A stretch of 64,000 nucleotides of DNA, taken from contig JAINUG010000115.1 in NCBI GenBank assembly GCA_029706075.1, forward strand, positions 2,187,001-2,251,000. The letters are read 5' to 3'. The stretch is from Aldrovandia affinis (taxonomy: Eukaryota > Chordata > Actinopteri > Notacanthiformes > Halosauridae). The position numbers and the translations under genes were made by a program. Below the pieces are notes generated by a model. The model ran no database searches. It was not told the DNA's origin and worked only from the letters and a program-made list of their open reading frames with translations. Shown piece by piece: positions 10,166 through 23,192 of this stretch (positions are counted from its first letter, which is position 1; the number at the start of each line of letters is the position of its first letter).

Positions 10166-13100
10166 GTATGCAAGGCAGAGTACCTGCATTTTTATTGTAC
10201 CATTTTAACCCATCGGTACAACCAAATGTTGAACCAGACCAGGGCTATGAATAAGAATGTTGCTGCCTTCCTTCAGCTTAACCAAAATTTCAGAAGATTT
10301 TCCTTAAACACAAAGAGCAATTTTCAGTATGGGCTTTAGAGTGATTCTATAAACACAGTTTCAAGGCTCTATGTTTTGGTATTTACAATGTTTGTATTTT
10401 GAAGGTGTAGGCAAATCATGAGGCAAGACGGGGTGAATGTCAGCAAAACTGCAATGGTCTCATTTTCAGATATAATAGGAAAAAGCTAAGTCAAGTTTGT
10501 GTAAAGCCAGCTTCACGGCACGGCCATGTGTTCATTAAAAAAGACTGCTGAGCACAGCAGCAGAGAGGCCTCGCTTCCAAACAGGAGGAAATTATATCTG
10601 GGCAGAGTAAACATGACAACAGCCGTGTTTATCAAAGCTGATTAAAGTCCTCCTCTCCCATTACCCCCCACCAACCCATGCACCAGGGTTGAGAGGCCCA
10701 TGTACCTGAGAAATGCTCAATGACCTAAACTGTTATTAACACTTCCACATTAACTGATGAACTGAGCCATTTCAAGGCCAAATTGAATGAATTCTCTTCC
10801 AGTTTTCCCACTCTCTTACACCAGGTGGGGAAGGGAAAAAGGAACAAAAAAAACCTTCTACCGGTAGGTTCTGTGAAACACAATAACAATGGGTCATTAA
10901 AATGCATTGTTTTAAATGGGTAGAAGCTGGTACCATATAAAAAGCCTAGGCAAGCTTTTATTCCACTTGTATTGCTCTCTAATAATATACTCTCTGATAC
11001 ATTCTCTAGGAAGGAGATCATCTGAATGAGTTAAATCCATAAAGGCATAATGGGAGCCACGCAGAGCTAGCGAGAAAGTTTAATGCTGCTTAGAGGATAA
11101 AACCATAAAGATAAATGACAGAAAATCAAAAGGCCATGTTGGGAACCAGAAGCATCGAGACTATGAAGTTCGGCTTTAATGGCAATTAAAGGACAAGCAG
11201 TGGAGAAGGTGGCTGCCTCTTCGTCTTTTCAGTGAAAGGTCAGCATCAGCTACGTTTATATTAAGAGGAGTGGCCCTGCTCTCAGTTGACCCGCATATAG
11301 GATACGACGCTGGCCGCCCTCGCCGGCCGCTCTGCAAACATATTTATGACTAATTTAATCAATGGCTTCTAATGTAGCCATGGCGACATGTAGCGGCTAA
11401 TCCAGAGCGCTGACCTTTTCAATAATGTGCACCAGAAAATGAGCCCCTGCTTTGTTGGCACTGATATTTAAAAGAAAATGAAATTAAAAGAGGTATCCGG
11501 CTGCTGAGTAAGGCACCTTTTCAACTTGGACAATCACCTTTGAGTCACGCAGCAGTTTCACACTGGTGTGGGCAGCATTATGCAAATCTACCTTTTCACC
11601 AGCAGCCAAGGCATATCCCACACATCCCGCATGTGAGAAAGAGACAGTGAGGGAGCTCGAAGCCATTTCATTAGTCATTAGTTCTTATCGTTTTTCTGGA
11701 CACCTGATCCAGTCAACATTTTCCTTAACTTTAACAAAAAAATGTATCTAAGTAAATTTTTCTTCACAAACACAGTTTTGTGTGTCAATGTTTGTGATAC
11801 AGTAGCTAAACTCGCCAAACCGTACTTGTACTTGTGTACTTATTTCTTAGTCAAAGTTAATGACAAATGTTGAGTCAAACCTTTAGTAAGTTTATCTGGG
11901 CTATGACCAAATATTTGCTAGTATGGAAGCATATTGCTCTTGTCAAACATATTCCAGCACAGACAATCAGTTTAGAGTTTGTGGGTATTTCTCGAGCAGG
12001 TGCGTGCAGGAGCCCTTCTCCAGCGTTTCCTCATTAGACTTGAGCCAGGCGCGATGTCTTCTGTGACGGATTCCTTGGGAGGCGGGCGTGACCGGTTGGG
12101 AGACCGTGGCCAAGTGAACGTCTCACTTCGAGGGGAGCGTGGCAGCGTGTCTCCCCGAGTCTTCAGGAGAGATGAGGGGTGCTCGAGGGCTGGCGACGAA
12201 GGAGCAGATCTGCGATCTGTGACATGCGCACTCACCTCTCCGCAGTCAATTACCTCCAAAAATCATCACCGCTTAAAAGTCATTTGTACAGCTGCGTGAA
12301 AATGAGCCACTGAGTGCGTTTTAATTCAATCAGCAGCACAGAAATGCCTTGCAGGTGGTCTCTTACTGTTTGACAAATTGAAACGTACTACCTGTTGGCA
12401 AAGGACACTTCTCCTGCCTAAAAAATTGAATATGAGAATGTTTTTTTCCAAGGCCCATTCCTACATCCCTATACAAATGCGCATTGTATCATAAGTGTAG
12501 ATTTTCACTAGCTATTAATCGATCCATTCTGTACTGAAAGTGCATATTGTATACAACTAATGTACTGTGCAGTATGCCCAGTTCTGTTGTTAAAAAAACC
12601 TTCCCAGACTTCAATGGCTATCTTCAATTTGGCCTTATAAGACATATGCCAGACATGGCTTCTTCATCTTACTCACTACACGATTCATACGTGTAATAAA
12701 ATCTTAAGTGTCTTTTTAATCATTAAAATGGGGGAGACGGTAGAAATGGCGCCTCTACCCAATGCGTTTCACCACGGGAAATGTGATTCCTAGGTGAGTG
12801 GGTGCACATGGCTGTAAGGCAATTAGCGGCATAACGATGTGGAATTGGGTTAGTGTTAAAGCCTGTAAGAGTGATCTTTGAGGCAGAGGAGGGAACTTCT
12901 CATAGACTCAGTACCTGACAGACACAATCCTCTCCTCTGTCATTAATAGGCACTTCTTCTGCAAGCGGCCGGGACGTAGGAGGATGGCCTGGACTCCACT
13001 GATTTATCCCATGACTGGGGATGATATAACACAATCTCCTCTGGCTTCATTACATTAGTAAGATGAGATCACAGCAACAGGCCCAACCCCGGTATCGAGG

Positions 13101-16100
13101 GAGAGGGAATAATGCAATAAAATAATTCAGCAAGCTGTGAGACTCAAACCTTGTTGCTTCAGTTCTGCCTTACCCTGGATTCCGCCTTACCCTCTAGCCA
13201 AAGTAGTTCCTTTTCAATGGAGAGTGGGCAGTGAGGCACAATTCTGAACTTGTCCATGGCTGCAGTGAACCTCAAGGTAAAAGGCTTGCACTCAAAGTGA
13301 AAATATTCTTGCTGAGGGGCCACTGTGCCAACCAATCACATGGAAGGAAGAGGCACAAGGGCATCCTGCTCAAGGCGGAGGAGAAACTGATCCGTGCTGT
13401 GTGTGCATTTCCTTGGGCCTCATTTATCGACAGTACATGCACAAATTACACTGACCCTACAACTTCCATCGATTTCCTGAGACTGCTCTGTCTTCACAAA
13501 TGCTTCATACTCGTTTCATACAAACATTTCCTTGTGGCTGAATAAGTGTACTGCAAAGAGGATGAGCAACCCGAAACAGATATTTTCACTCCGCGCTGCC
13601 AGGGACAAGCTGGGGGGAGCAGAGAGTGGGAAATCGCGTCCAGTCTAAATCGAGAGGAGTTCACTTTGGTGAAATTTTATCAAGCACTGAAAATGTTTGC
13701 AGAAAAACCCCATCACTGTTATTAGGACGTTGTTGCCTCTCAAACATGTGCGAGTCTCGTTCAAGGACTTCAGCACTTGTGATTGAAAAGATCGAATCTA
13801 TAAGTTGACAGGCAGTCTCCTCTTTAATCGTTAATAATAATAATGTGGCCCTTGGACATCTCACCTGACAGATCTCAGAAACATGCCAGCTTTCCCCCCC
13901 TGGACACAGAGGAGCAATCACACGTAATTCACTCTTCAACTGCCCATTGAATTAATATGCACAGCCACGGAGATGTCAGATTAACTTCAGGTCAATGCTG
14001 TGAGAACGCTCCGACATCTCCTGAAGTTGAACAGTTTCCTGTTCAGGGCAGACCTCTTTCAGATCAGACACTGATTAAGACATCACCAAGGTCTCTAAGA
14101 TCCACCATGGGCATCTAGATCCATCCACTTGCTCAAGCTCCTTACAAGTTTATGACTATATAGTCTATAAGGAAGACTATAAGGTGCAGACAATTTTGCC
14201 ATTTGTTTGGGAAGGAAAGACAGCAGGTGTTTTTTAATGTTTTACACAGAAGGCTATAGCAGCATCATCATTTCTAGCAAACAGCACTTTTAAGATTATA
14301 ACAAGCTATGAGCATGCGTATGAGCTGGCTAATCAAAAGATGAAGCACAGATAAATATTTCACACAATGATAAACAAAGGATTAGGTCATTCTTTAAGAA
14401 CTACCATTCACTGTATCAAATTTTAGTTCTGGTACATTTTCTGCCATCCCATTAGTACTTCACTTACTACCGTTACCAGGCTAACAAGGTCCAAGACTGA
14501 CATTTTAAAAACCACACAAAGCAGGCCATGAATGAATAGCATAGATTAATTCTTTCATGCAGTTGATTAACCTTGTCAAGTAGAGGAAATACTTTTGAAT
14601 ATTTATATATATATATATATATTTTGAATATGAATACACAATTAAATAACAGGATCAGAGAAAGCTGAATATGTCTCAACCATGCTAAGAGGGTTCTGAT
14701 GTGAGTTATAGAGAATAACAGATTAAGGTGAACAGATTTCTTCTTATTTTGACTTGCACACAGTGGTTCAAGGAACGTATGGACTGGAGTGTTTTTCTTC
14801 GGCCATTTTGTAACCTACATTAAAAAATATATTTTAAACCTAAAAGGACTGGCCTCTCCTTAGACCTTTCGCATGGATTCTGTCCCTCCACATCTTCATG
14901 ATGTCATCCGGATGGAGAAGTTCTGGACACTTGGACCAGCTGCCTGGGCATCCTGCTCAGTCCGGTTTTAAGACCAACACCAAGGACTTTTTGGCCACTG
15001 TCACCACCACTTTGTATTCTGGGGATATTGATGTGAGCCATGTCTACCAGCACCACACTGCCTCACACTAGATTGATTTTGACTTGGCTAATTAGGCCTA
15101 CATCTATCTGACTAGCTGTAGTTATCTGTACAGTTCTGGATATAATTGGACTAATTAAACCTATTTAACCGCCTGGCAACGCTAATTCACTTATCCTCTG
15201 ACTGCATTTTAAATTGTTATTTCAACTGAAATGTGACTGTTCTGCCTGGTAAGCGGGTGATATGCTACATATGTCGAGACCAGAGGAAGCTCTACTAAAT
15301 TCAAGTGTGATTGAACCAGGCAGCTTGTGGCTTTGTTAGTATATTTCTACAGGTATACCTGACCTCAGATACTTTCTAATAGCTTCAAAGGTCAACTATC
15401 ACCCACTGCTTTCCAGCTGCTAATACAGTGTGACAGAGCAGTGCCTGCTTTTCACAGTAGTTGGGGGACGGGGGATGGGGGCGGGGGCGGGGGGACTTGT
15501 TTGAAATGCATTAACCTTGGCCAGTCATTAGCAGCAATGGCTTCAAAAGTGCACCTCTCTCAAAGGAGAGTGTTCAAAGAAACACATCAATTCACATGGA
15601 CAGAGAAAAAGGATTTCCTGTTTGCACAGCTCATTCATGGAAACAACTTATCATACTTAATGCCTGGGTACACTACAAACAGCTGACAAATATATATATA
15701 TATATATAATGCAACAAAAACATTGCAACCATTGAATGACACGCAACTAGTTGTGAGTGAACGGAAGTTTTGATTTTAATCAGTACACATGTACATACAT
15801 GCTTTGCTCAGTTGCAGGAGATGATTATGGCAACTTATTACAATATGTGGCTTGGCTTTGATATTCCAAGATCCATCCCCCATAAGAAAGGTAACAGATC
15901 TACCAAACTGAAATGCAAAAGGCCAAAGCCTTTGTCTTAGTTGAACAATCAATATACAGAACACTAGCGATGGGAGAACAAGGCTGCACTAAACAAAAAT
16001 GGGCAGGCCTACCATCAATAACTTACTGAATTTGAACCAATCATTGTAGTTTGCTGTGGAGTTGCAAAGCCTCTCAATTGGTTCAAACAAGCCAGAGATT

Positions 16101-18969
16101 GACAGCTCATTGTAGCTCGACCCATGATTAGGTTCATGAAATCTTGCTCTCATATCACTACAGAACATACTTCTAATACCAAGGCAATGCAAATAGGAGT
16201 CAGTGCCTAAATGGGAGGAGTTGGGATAAATTAACTTCTGGTTAGGCAGGAACACAAAATTCATGAGCATAAAGCATTGGTTAGTTTGCTTGTCCAATGC
16301 ACACAAAATAATTACATAATTAAATTGATAAAACTACATCAAAGTATATCAAAATAAAATGTGCAATGAACTCTCCATATATTTTGTGGAAGTTATAGTA
16401 TCAGTAGAGAGGAGAGAACACAGGGATACAGTAAATCAACATAGATCAAAATCAAGGATTTTTCCCCCTAATTTAGCTCCATGGGCCATTTCTCTCCATC
16501 TGCTTCGTTCAGTGCTTTCCTAGAGTGACCTCTGCACACACTGCAAATTCTGAGCAGGCCCTTGCATCGGCCCTGGCCTCTGCGGTGGTTTGCCATCAGG
16601 TCGCTGTTCATCTACATCAGGCATGGGGCCACCAGCATTGGCATTACCCTTGCCGAGGAATCCATTACTGCATCAGAACTTATTACCAACCTGGACATCC
16701 ACATCCACCGATCACACTCAGGCTTCTGAAGCGATCACCGCAAAGCTACCCGCCACCTGCATTTCAATGACACACTCTATCACACAGCGCCAGCAACTCT
16801 GGATTCATTCCAGCACAATCCTTCACAATGTCAGAACAGGCACGGCTAACATGGAATGTCTTAATAAATGTGGGCTTGTTCAAGCTCAGACAAAATCCAA
16901 TCAAAACCTACAGTAACACAGTGATAAGAAATACATTCTGTGAATCAGATGACGCGGTGAAGTAGAGCCTGGTCTTAAAGGAGAGACAGACACAGGATTT
17001 TTCTGGTTGATTTTTTTTTCTGGGTATTTCTGATAACAACTGACCCCGAGCGGCATGTTATTAATTACACTGCAATTAAGTATTTGAAGCAAAATTGTAC
17101 AGTGGAATGCTGGTAATTAACCACAAATGCAAATTTCAAACCTGGTCCGTTACCGAACTTAAACTACCTAACTTAAGAGGTTCACTTCAAGGTTTAAACG
17201 TGAGAGAGAACTCACCCATTTTAAGTATGTTATTGCCACCTGTCATAGTCTGCTATACAGTCGGTACATGCAATACCATTACAGCAGATAATGTTTGTTG
17301 CTTTGTCAAGACCCAGAGCTTTCATGCAACTTCTATCTCAGGCTCAACTGCAGACACCTTCCAGGATTCCAAAACCCGTAATGGATTTCGCAGCTGCCTT
17401 GTTCACACCTAATCGAAGTTAAGCCTTTCCTGGGCAGTAAGCAACTTTATCTACTTTCCAGGATGTCACACATTAATACCAGTGACAGGATGCAGCTAAC
17501 CTCGGATAAAACACACAAAAATGCACCATCTGCTGTGTGGAGATTACGGTAAGTAAATGTGCAAGTTGGGAAAATGGCAGGCTGCTTCATGGCCAAATTC
17601 TGAGCCTCACAGCATATGCTGCAAACAAATGGAAGAAGTTGTCTGGCAAACCAATCCCGGTTGAAATGACAAACGTTTGAAGCTTGAAATCACATTAGAT
17701 TGTATCTTTGGGGATAACTTGGAAGGATTATGTATACGGGGAGCTTTCGTTTTGCAAAATGAATCCAAAAGAATTCCTTTGCTACATGTCCGATAATAAC
17801 AGGGACAATCGCTCAAATCTTAAACCACTTGGTACCAGATCAAGACAGCTGTCAGGTGGGTATAGTCATTCCAGGCAGTGCTTTTATTGTAGAGTTTGCC
17901 TTAAGCTTCCTTCGACTTTATTTAAAAAACGCTGACAAACTGCTGAAACTGTCTGCATACTGCTGTCTTTAATATCACTGCATGTTGGGTTTTTACCACC
18001 ATTTAATTATTATTTTTTTACAATATCTATCAACATATTCTCTTGCCAACCAATGGCATCCAAAGGAGACCTTGGTCCTGGGGAATTCTGTTCATGAGCT
18101 AAACTCAGTAACGTCGGAAATAAACACTCTACTTTTTTGAAGTCACGCACTGCAAAGGCTAAAGGCTACCACCTGACCCCAGTAGGTTTAATTCTGAGTT
18201 CACGTGCCAAAATTTGTTGCTAAGCTCAACATCTGTTCATTGGTTCATCATACAGTACACAATTATGAGTATATATTGAATTTCACATTGCATGCATGAA
18301 AATAGGAGAATTTTTCTAAAATGTTTTCGCATTGTTGACCTTAAATTACTGGCCTGTTTTTGTCCTTTGTCAGTTTCAGGGATTTCCGTTTGTAAAATGT
18401 GACTGTAAGTCCAAAGAGTCTCCCTCAGCACTGTCTCCTCACTGCTCCACATAGTTTTTACTCAGTTATGTGCTTTTTAAACCAATTTTAATCCCCAGTT
18501 ATATTTGTAGGCTGTCTCATCACTAAAACATCCTCCGTCGATGCAGGAGATCACAGCGCAAACATGCGCTCTCCTCTGAAACGATGGCCAATTATGTGCA
18601 GCCCTGTGAGGCTACAGGTCACAGTCATTACTGGCAAGGTCAGGATTTGATACTATACAGCAGAGCGCATCACTACACTGAAATCCAGTACTTTAGCTGG
18701 ATTAGCCAATAAGACTAACCCAATATTCCTTTTTACCTCTGTAATGATACCCATACCATCCATCAAAATCCATCCATTAACATACTCAATGGCTTTACAC
18801 TGTGTTTTCCCTCATGAGCTTGTTTATTATCCATTAGCAAACCTCACAAATGTGATTTGGAGTGTGATGCCCTATAGTATAAGATGGCCAAGAGATTGCC
18901 AGCATTCATTTACATTTTAGAATGAAATAAGTTTTACAACTTTAAATAAACATACATTTTCATTACCTA
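10166..18969. other. Intronic sequence, no gene; patches of moderate GC
   Basis: I found no exon with splice sites. Patches at 11040-11500, 12000-12300 and 13550-13800 are less AT-rich and could be conserved regulatory DNA, which cannot be judged from one sequence. A (TA) run lies at 14604-14622 and another at 15690-15708. The segment 14770-15250 (SINE- or LINE-like texture) and 16500-16900 were read in all frames without a recognisable product. Copy 1 of the repeat described at 56885 lies at about 18565-18690. Confidence 0.5.
18565..18690 (-). repeat. Dispersed repeat, partial copy of the 56885 family
   Basis: GTGAGGCTACAGGTCACAGT and ACTGGCAAGGTCA here align with GTGGGGCTGCCAGCCACAGT and GCTGGCATGGTCA near 56930, with matching flanks for about 100 bp. 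Orientation is set by the better copy. The family is probably a SINE. Confidence 0.55.
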
Positions 18970-19052
18970 CAGTCAGGTCCAGAACGATTGGCACCCTTGA
19001 TGAAAATGAGCAAAAAAGACTGTAGAAAACAAATAATACTAACTCTGATATA

Positions 19053-20070
19053 CAGTGGGAAAATAAGTATTTGGTCACCTACAAACAAGCAAGATTTCTG
19101 GCTCTCACAGACCTGTAACTTCTTCTTTAAGAGGCTCCTCTGTCCTCCACTCGTTACCGGTATTAATGGAACCTGTTTGAACTCGTTATCAGTATAAAAG
19201 ACACCTGTCCACAACCTCAAACAGTCACACTCCAAACTCCACTATGGCCAAGACCAAAGAGCTGTCAAAGGACACCAGAAACAAAATTGTAGACCTGCAC
19301 CGGGCTGGGAAGACTGAATCTGCAATAGGTAAGCAGCTTGTTGTGAAGAAATCAACTGTGGGAGCAATTATTAGAAAATGGAAGACATACAAGACCACTG
19401 GTAATCTCCCTCGATCTGGGGCTCCACGCAAGATCTCACCCCGTGGGGTCAAAATGATCACAAGAACGGTGAGCAAAAATCCCAGAACCACACGGGGGAC
19501 CTAGTGAATGACCTGCAGAGAGCTGGGACCAAAGTAACAAAGGCTACCATCAGTAACACACTACGCCGCCAGGGACTCAAATCCTGCAGTGCCAGACGTG
19601 TCCCCTGCTTAAGCCAGTACATGTCCAGGCCCGTCTGAGGTTTGCTAGAGAGCATTTGGATGATCCAGAAGAGGATTGGGAGAATGTCATGTGGTCAGAT
19701 GAAACCAAAATAGAACTTTTTGGTAGAAACTCAACTTCTCGTGTTTGGAGGAGAAAGAATGCTGAGTTGCATCCAAAGAACACCATACCTACTGTGAAGC
19801 ATGGGGGTGGAAACATCATGCTTTGGGGCTGTTTTTTCCGCAAAGGGACCAGGACGACTGATCCGTGTAAAGGAAAGAATGAATGGGGCCATGTATCGTG
19901 AGATTTTGAGTGAAAACCTCCTTCCATCAGCAAGGGCATTGAAGATGAAACGTGGCTGGGTCTTTCAGCATGACAATGATCCCAAACACACCGCCCGGGC
20001 AATGAAGGAGTGGCTTCGTAAGAAGCATTTCAAGGTCCTGGAGTGGCCTAGCCAGTCTCCAGATCTCAAC
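19053..20070 (+). mobile_element. Tc1-like transposon (inner), 3' end missing
   Basis: It begins CAGTGGGAAAATAAGTATTT directly after TA (19051-19052) inside the outer element's left arm. It carries a transposase gene from 19244 and stops abruptly after the SPDLN motif near 20070, where the outer element's sequence resumes (ATTGCAATTTTCC onward). The right inverted repeat is absent, so the inner copy lost its 3' end after insertion. Confidence 0.87.
19244..20070 (+). pseudogene. Inner Tc1 transposase, frameshifted and C-terminally truncated
   Basis: It starts [19 protein letters not shown] with a paired helix-turn-helix DNA-binding region ([10 protein letters not shown] and VGAIIRKWK). A frameshift/stop near 19500 breaks the frame, and another lies near 19850. 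The first catalytic aspartate is in VMWSDETKIELFG and the second in [11 protein letters not shown]. The third acidic residue, normally a few residues after SPDLNPIE, is lost with the truncation. The relatively clean text between the breaks suggests a younger age than the outer copy. Confidence 0.88.
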
Positions 20071-20104
20071 TGTATATTGCAATTTTCCAACATTTGGGAA
20101 ATAT

Positions 20105-21042
20105 TTACTTTATTAATGATTCAATGGACCCACCCAAAATAACACATTTATAAAAAAAGGTTTCACAACTACTGGCACCCCTGTTTCTAGTACTTGGTGC
20201 AGCCTCCCTGACAAGGATAACAGCACTGAGCCTATTTCTATAATGTTGAATAAGGTTGGACAACACATCTGAGAGGATCTTGGACCATTCCTCCATGCAG
20301 AACTATTCAAGATCCTTGATATCCTTAGGTTTGTGCTTATGGACTGCCATCTTCAAATCAGACCACATGTTTTTGATAGGGTTTAGGTCTGGAGTCTGAG
20401 ACTGGCCATTGCAAAACATTGATTTTTTTTTCCACAGAACCATTTCTGTGTTGATTTTGAGGTATGTTTGGGTTCATTGCCTATGGCTAAGTCTCTGGCA
20501 GAGGCAACCAGGTTTTTGTCTAAATGTCCTTGTAAATGGCGGAATTCATTATACCATTGATCTTATTTAATCTTGATGTGATCTATGAGGTGCTTGTCCT
20601 TGTATGCTTCCCTCTTTTGACGCCAAACATACTGTTGGTGTACATGGCCAAAAACTTCAATTTTGGATTCATCTGACCATAGCACCCAGTCACAGTCATA
20701 GTTTGGCAAACTCCAGATGCTTGAATTTGTTGCTTGCTCCCCAGTAAGGGCTTTCTTTGTGCAACCCTTCCAAAGAGCCTGTTGGTATGGAGGTGGTGTC
20801 TTCTGGTTTATTCTGAGACTTTGACTCCAAGACGCAACAAAAGTCTGCAATTCTTGAACTGTGGTCCTTGGGTTCTTCTTTGCTTCCCTCGCCATCTTTC
20901 TCACTGTTCGTGGGAACAACATGCACTTGCGTGCTCTTCCAGATGTTTGAAACATTTTGATTATTGCCCTAACAATGGTTAGTGGTAGGTTAAACTGTTT
21001 GTGTTTTTTTGTACCCATTACCTGACTTGCATAGGTCAACAT
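20105..21042 (-). pseudogene. Outer Tc1 transposase, decayed
   Basis: The best frame is 21042-20563, with helix-turn-helix remnants and the first DDE aspartate in VLWSDESKIEVFG. The remaining catalytic region is in other frames or lost. Multiple frameshifts and stops rule out activity. Confidence 0.8.
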
Positions 21043-21425
21043 CCATCTGTCTCTTTTGATTTTGACAGTTCTTTAGCTTTCCCCATGGTGATGAATGAGA
21101 AAGGGGGCCACAGTGTGATTGAAGGCCACAATACAGTTTCTAAAGACTGAGATTAATTTAGAAAAGTAGAATTGTATTGCAGATGTCACTTTGTTTGGTT
21201 TTATTTAAAATAATCTTTAGGGGTGCCAATAATTTTGAGGTCTATGTTTTTCATAAAAAATATTTACATTTATTGAGTTATTATTCAATACAAAGAAAAT
21301 AGAAAATAGAAGAATTGAACTACAATAAAGGTATATCATTTCCCATATGTTTGAGCATAAAATATAGCTCATTATCTGTGTTGTTTATTTTATACAACCT
21401 TTTGTGCATTGCCAATACCTGACTG

Positions 21426-21934
21426 TATTATATACAAGTTTAAAGGTTTTATTAATAGTCTTACAAACATTTACAATGTTTCAAATGGTGCCAATCAAAT
21501 AAGAGATACACTCAACATGATGCATCTTTGTTTGTTTACTGAAATAGCAGTGAAATTGTAGCATCCTGATTGGAGCTAGGTAATGGCTTAATCTATTTCC
21601 AAAACAAAAGTCTTGCAAGGTTGAAGTAAAAAATATATTGCAAGGGGGCAGCTTCTTAAAAACAGCTGTAATTCCATAAACACGCCTACCTTAATATTAC
21701 TGGGACCAAATAAGACACGGGTATTCATAGGCATGCATTCGTAAGAGGCTAATTATGTGCTGCTAATCATGAATTGTTCACGGTATACAGTTTCAGCAAG
21801 GAGCAGCAGCTCATCAGTAACAACACGTACAGTTTACTGATAAACCCTATTTTCCTTCTTTTTAAATATTAGATAGATAGATAGACTGGGTTATATACAG
21901 CAAATGTAGGTGATGAATCGGATTGTCCAAGTAC
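21426..21934. other. Intronic sequence, short ATAG tract
   Basis: A small TAGA tandem lies at 21870-21884. Nothing else recognised. Confidence 0.5.
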
Positions 21935-22085
21935 ACAGAGAGTTGTTAATGCCTGGAACAGCCTGCCAGGTTGGGAAGTAACACTTGGGCTATTCAAGTC
22001 CAGGCTAGGTGCAGTACTAGATATTCTGTAGATTAGGACAGAATAGAGCAGCCCGTTCTCATCATTACGTATTCTTATGGTTTTA
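21935..22085 (+). mobile_element. CR1-like LINE 3' end fragment
   Basis: The plus-strand frame reads RVVNAWNSLPGWEV and then LFKSRLGAVLDIL, ending in a stop. This is the conserved C-terminus of CR1/Rex1-type LINE ORF2. It ends in ATTCTTATG, the usual tail type of this group. Only about 150 bp remain. Confidence 0.75.
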
Positions 22086-22904
22086 TTGTCCAAGTAAACA
22101 TAAATTAGTTAAATCAGTGGTTCAATCAGATCCATGGAGAAATGTTTCCCCCAATAAGAGTAGAGAAAATTGAAAATCATTACAAATCGCAAAATATTCC
22201 AGGCTTAATATGTCAGTATGCTTTTCTAAAAGTGTGTTTGCCTTTGAACATTTGAGGAGCACACGTACTTGTCTTCTCCATTTCTGTCATTGTAATAGTC
22301 GTGTATGGTGATTTCACTCCCCACAAGAAATATATTGTGAAACATGATGCCCATTAGGGTTTCCATATAGGCACTTGATTCACTCTGTTGTGGGAAACTT
22401 CCTGTACGTTATGATTTCATAATTGTCAGGCCACACATATATATTTATATATATATATAGCCTATCCTGTGTGACTCATTGTGGTCTGTAACATTCTAGG
22501 GGCTAATGATATTGCTTGTGACCTTATGCGCCTCCTCTGGCTTTGTTCCAAAGATCCGTCACAGACTCAATCTTAGGAGGATTGCCGGGGGTACAGAAAA
22601 CCAAGTACAACCTCCTGGTGACTTCTGGGAGAAATCCTGCTGGAATTACCATCTCACAGACTCGGCACGAATAGATTCAGAAAGGCTTCTTCAACAATTA
22701 GTGAAGACATTGTTCCTCACTGTCTGGCTCACTGGCCATTTGTTTGAAATTAAATCTGTAAAAAATTCCTCTGCAATGCTACTGGGCTGGTGGTGTCAAC
22801 ATGCAGGCTCTAAACACTGTCCAGCCATAAAAAATGGAAAATACTTTTTTCCAGGTGTTAGCAATATTAGAGAAATTGCATATTGCCATGCAGAAAATGT
22901 ACAG
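22086..22904. other. Intronic sequence, nothing recognised
   Basis: A (TA) tract lies at about 22436-22460. The frame 22506-22985 is open for 159 codons but resembles nothing and runs into the MITE. Confidence 0.5.
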
Positions 22905-23184
22905 CAGGGCTATTCAATTACTTTGTCATGGGGGCTAGATTTTAAAAACCAAAAGTGCAGATGGGCCAAACATTTTGCTCATTAGTCGTTAGTCATCCTA
23001 GTGAACAAATTGCTCATTAGTTTAGTTTAAAACACGTGAGAAATCAATTGTTTCAGTTTCGTTTAATTCATTTACACGCGTATTTGCTTTTATTTTAAAT
23101 GCATAACAAATGCTAGTCAACGGGCCAGTCGAAAGCACTGTGCAGGCCGTATTTAGCACCTGGGCCGCCAATCGAATAGCCCTG
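22905..23184. mobile_element. hAT-type MITE, 280 bp
   Basis: The left end CAGGGCTATTCAATTA is mirrored by the right end (reverse complement CAGGGCTATTCGATT). The flanks are ATGTACAG (22897-22904) and AGGTACAG (23185-23192), an 8-bp target duplication with one mismatch. Both the terminal CAG and the 8-bp duplication are hAT hallmarks. No coding content. Confidence 0.88.
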
Positions 23185-23192
23185 AGGTACAG

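Larger units (their letters stand above)
18970..21425 (-). mobile_element. Tc1-like transposon (outer), split by a second Tc1
   Basis: The left end is CAGTCAGGTCCAGAACGATT; the reverse complement of the right end starts CAGTCAGGTATTGGCA, and TA lies on both outer sides (18968-18969 and 21426-21427). The minus strand carries transposase pieces: MFQTSGRARKCMLF, ARKxNPRTTVQELQ and the first catalytic motif VLWSDESKIEVFG near 20665. Further pieces run down to about 20120 in other frames. A second Tc1 sits inside at 19053. Repeated GGCACCCC/GGTGCCAAT segments near both ends are typical of the long inverted repeats of fish Tc1 elements. It is non-functional. Confidence 0.88.

Noticed and set aside
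11972-12299. Overlapping 95- and 106-codon frames in a GC-richer patch
   Set aside because: No match to any PDE4D isoform exon or other family, and no good splice pair around a consistent frame.
13231-13545. 104-codon plus-strand frame
   Set aside because: No domain, no splice context and intron-like composition.
22506-22985. 159-codon plus-strand frame
   Set aside because: No recognisable motif, and its 3' end runs into the hAT MITE at 22905.
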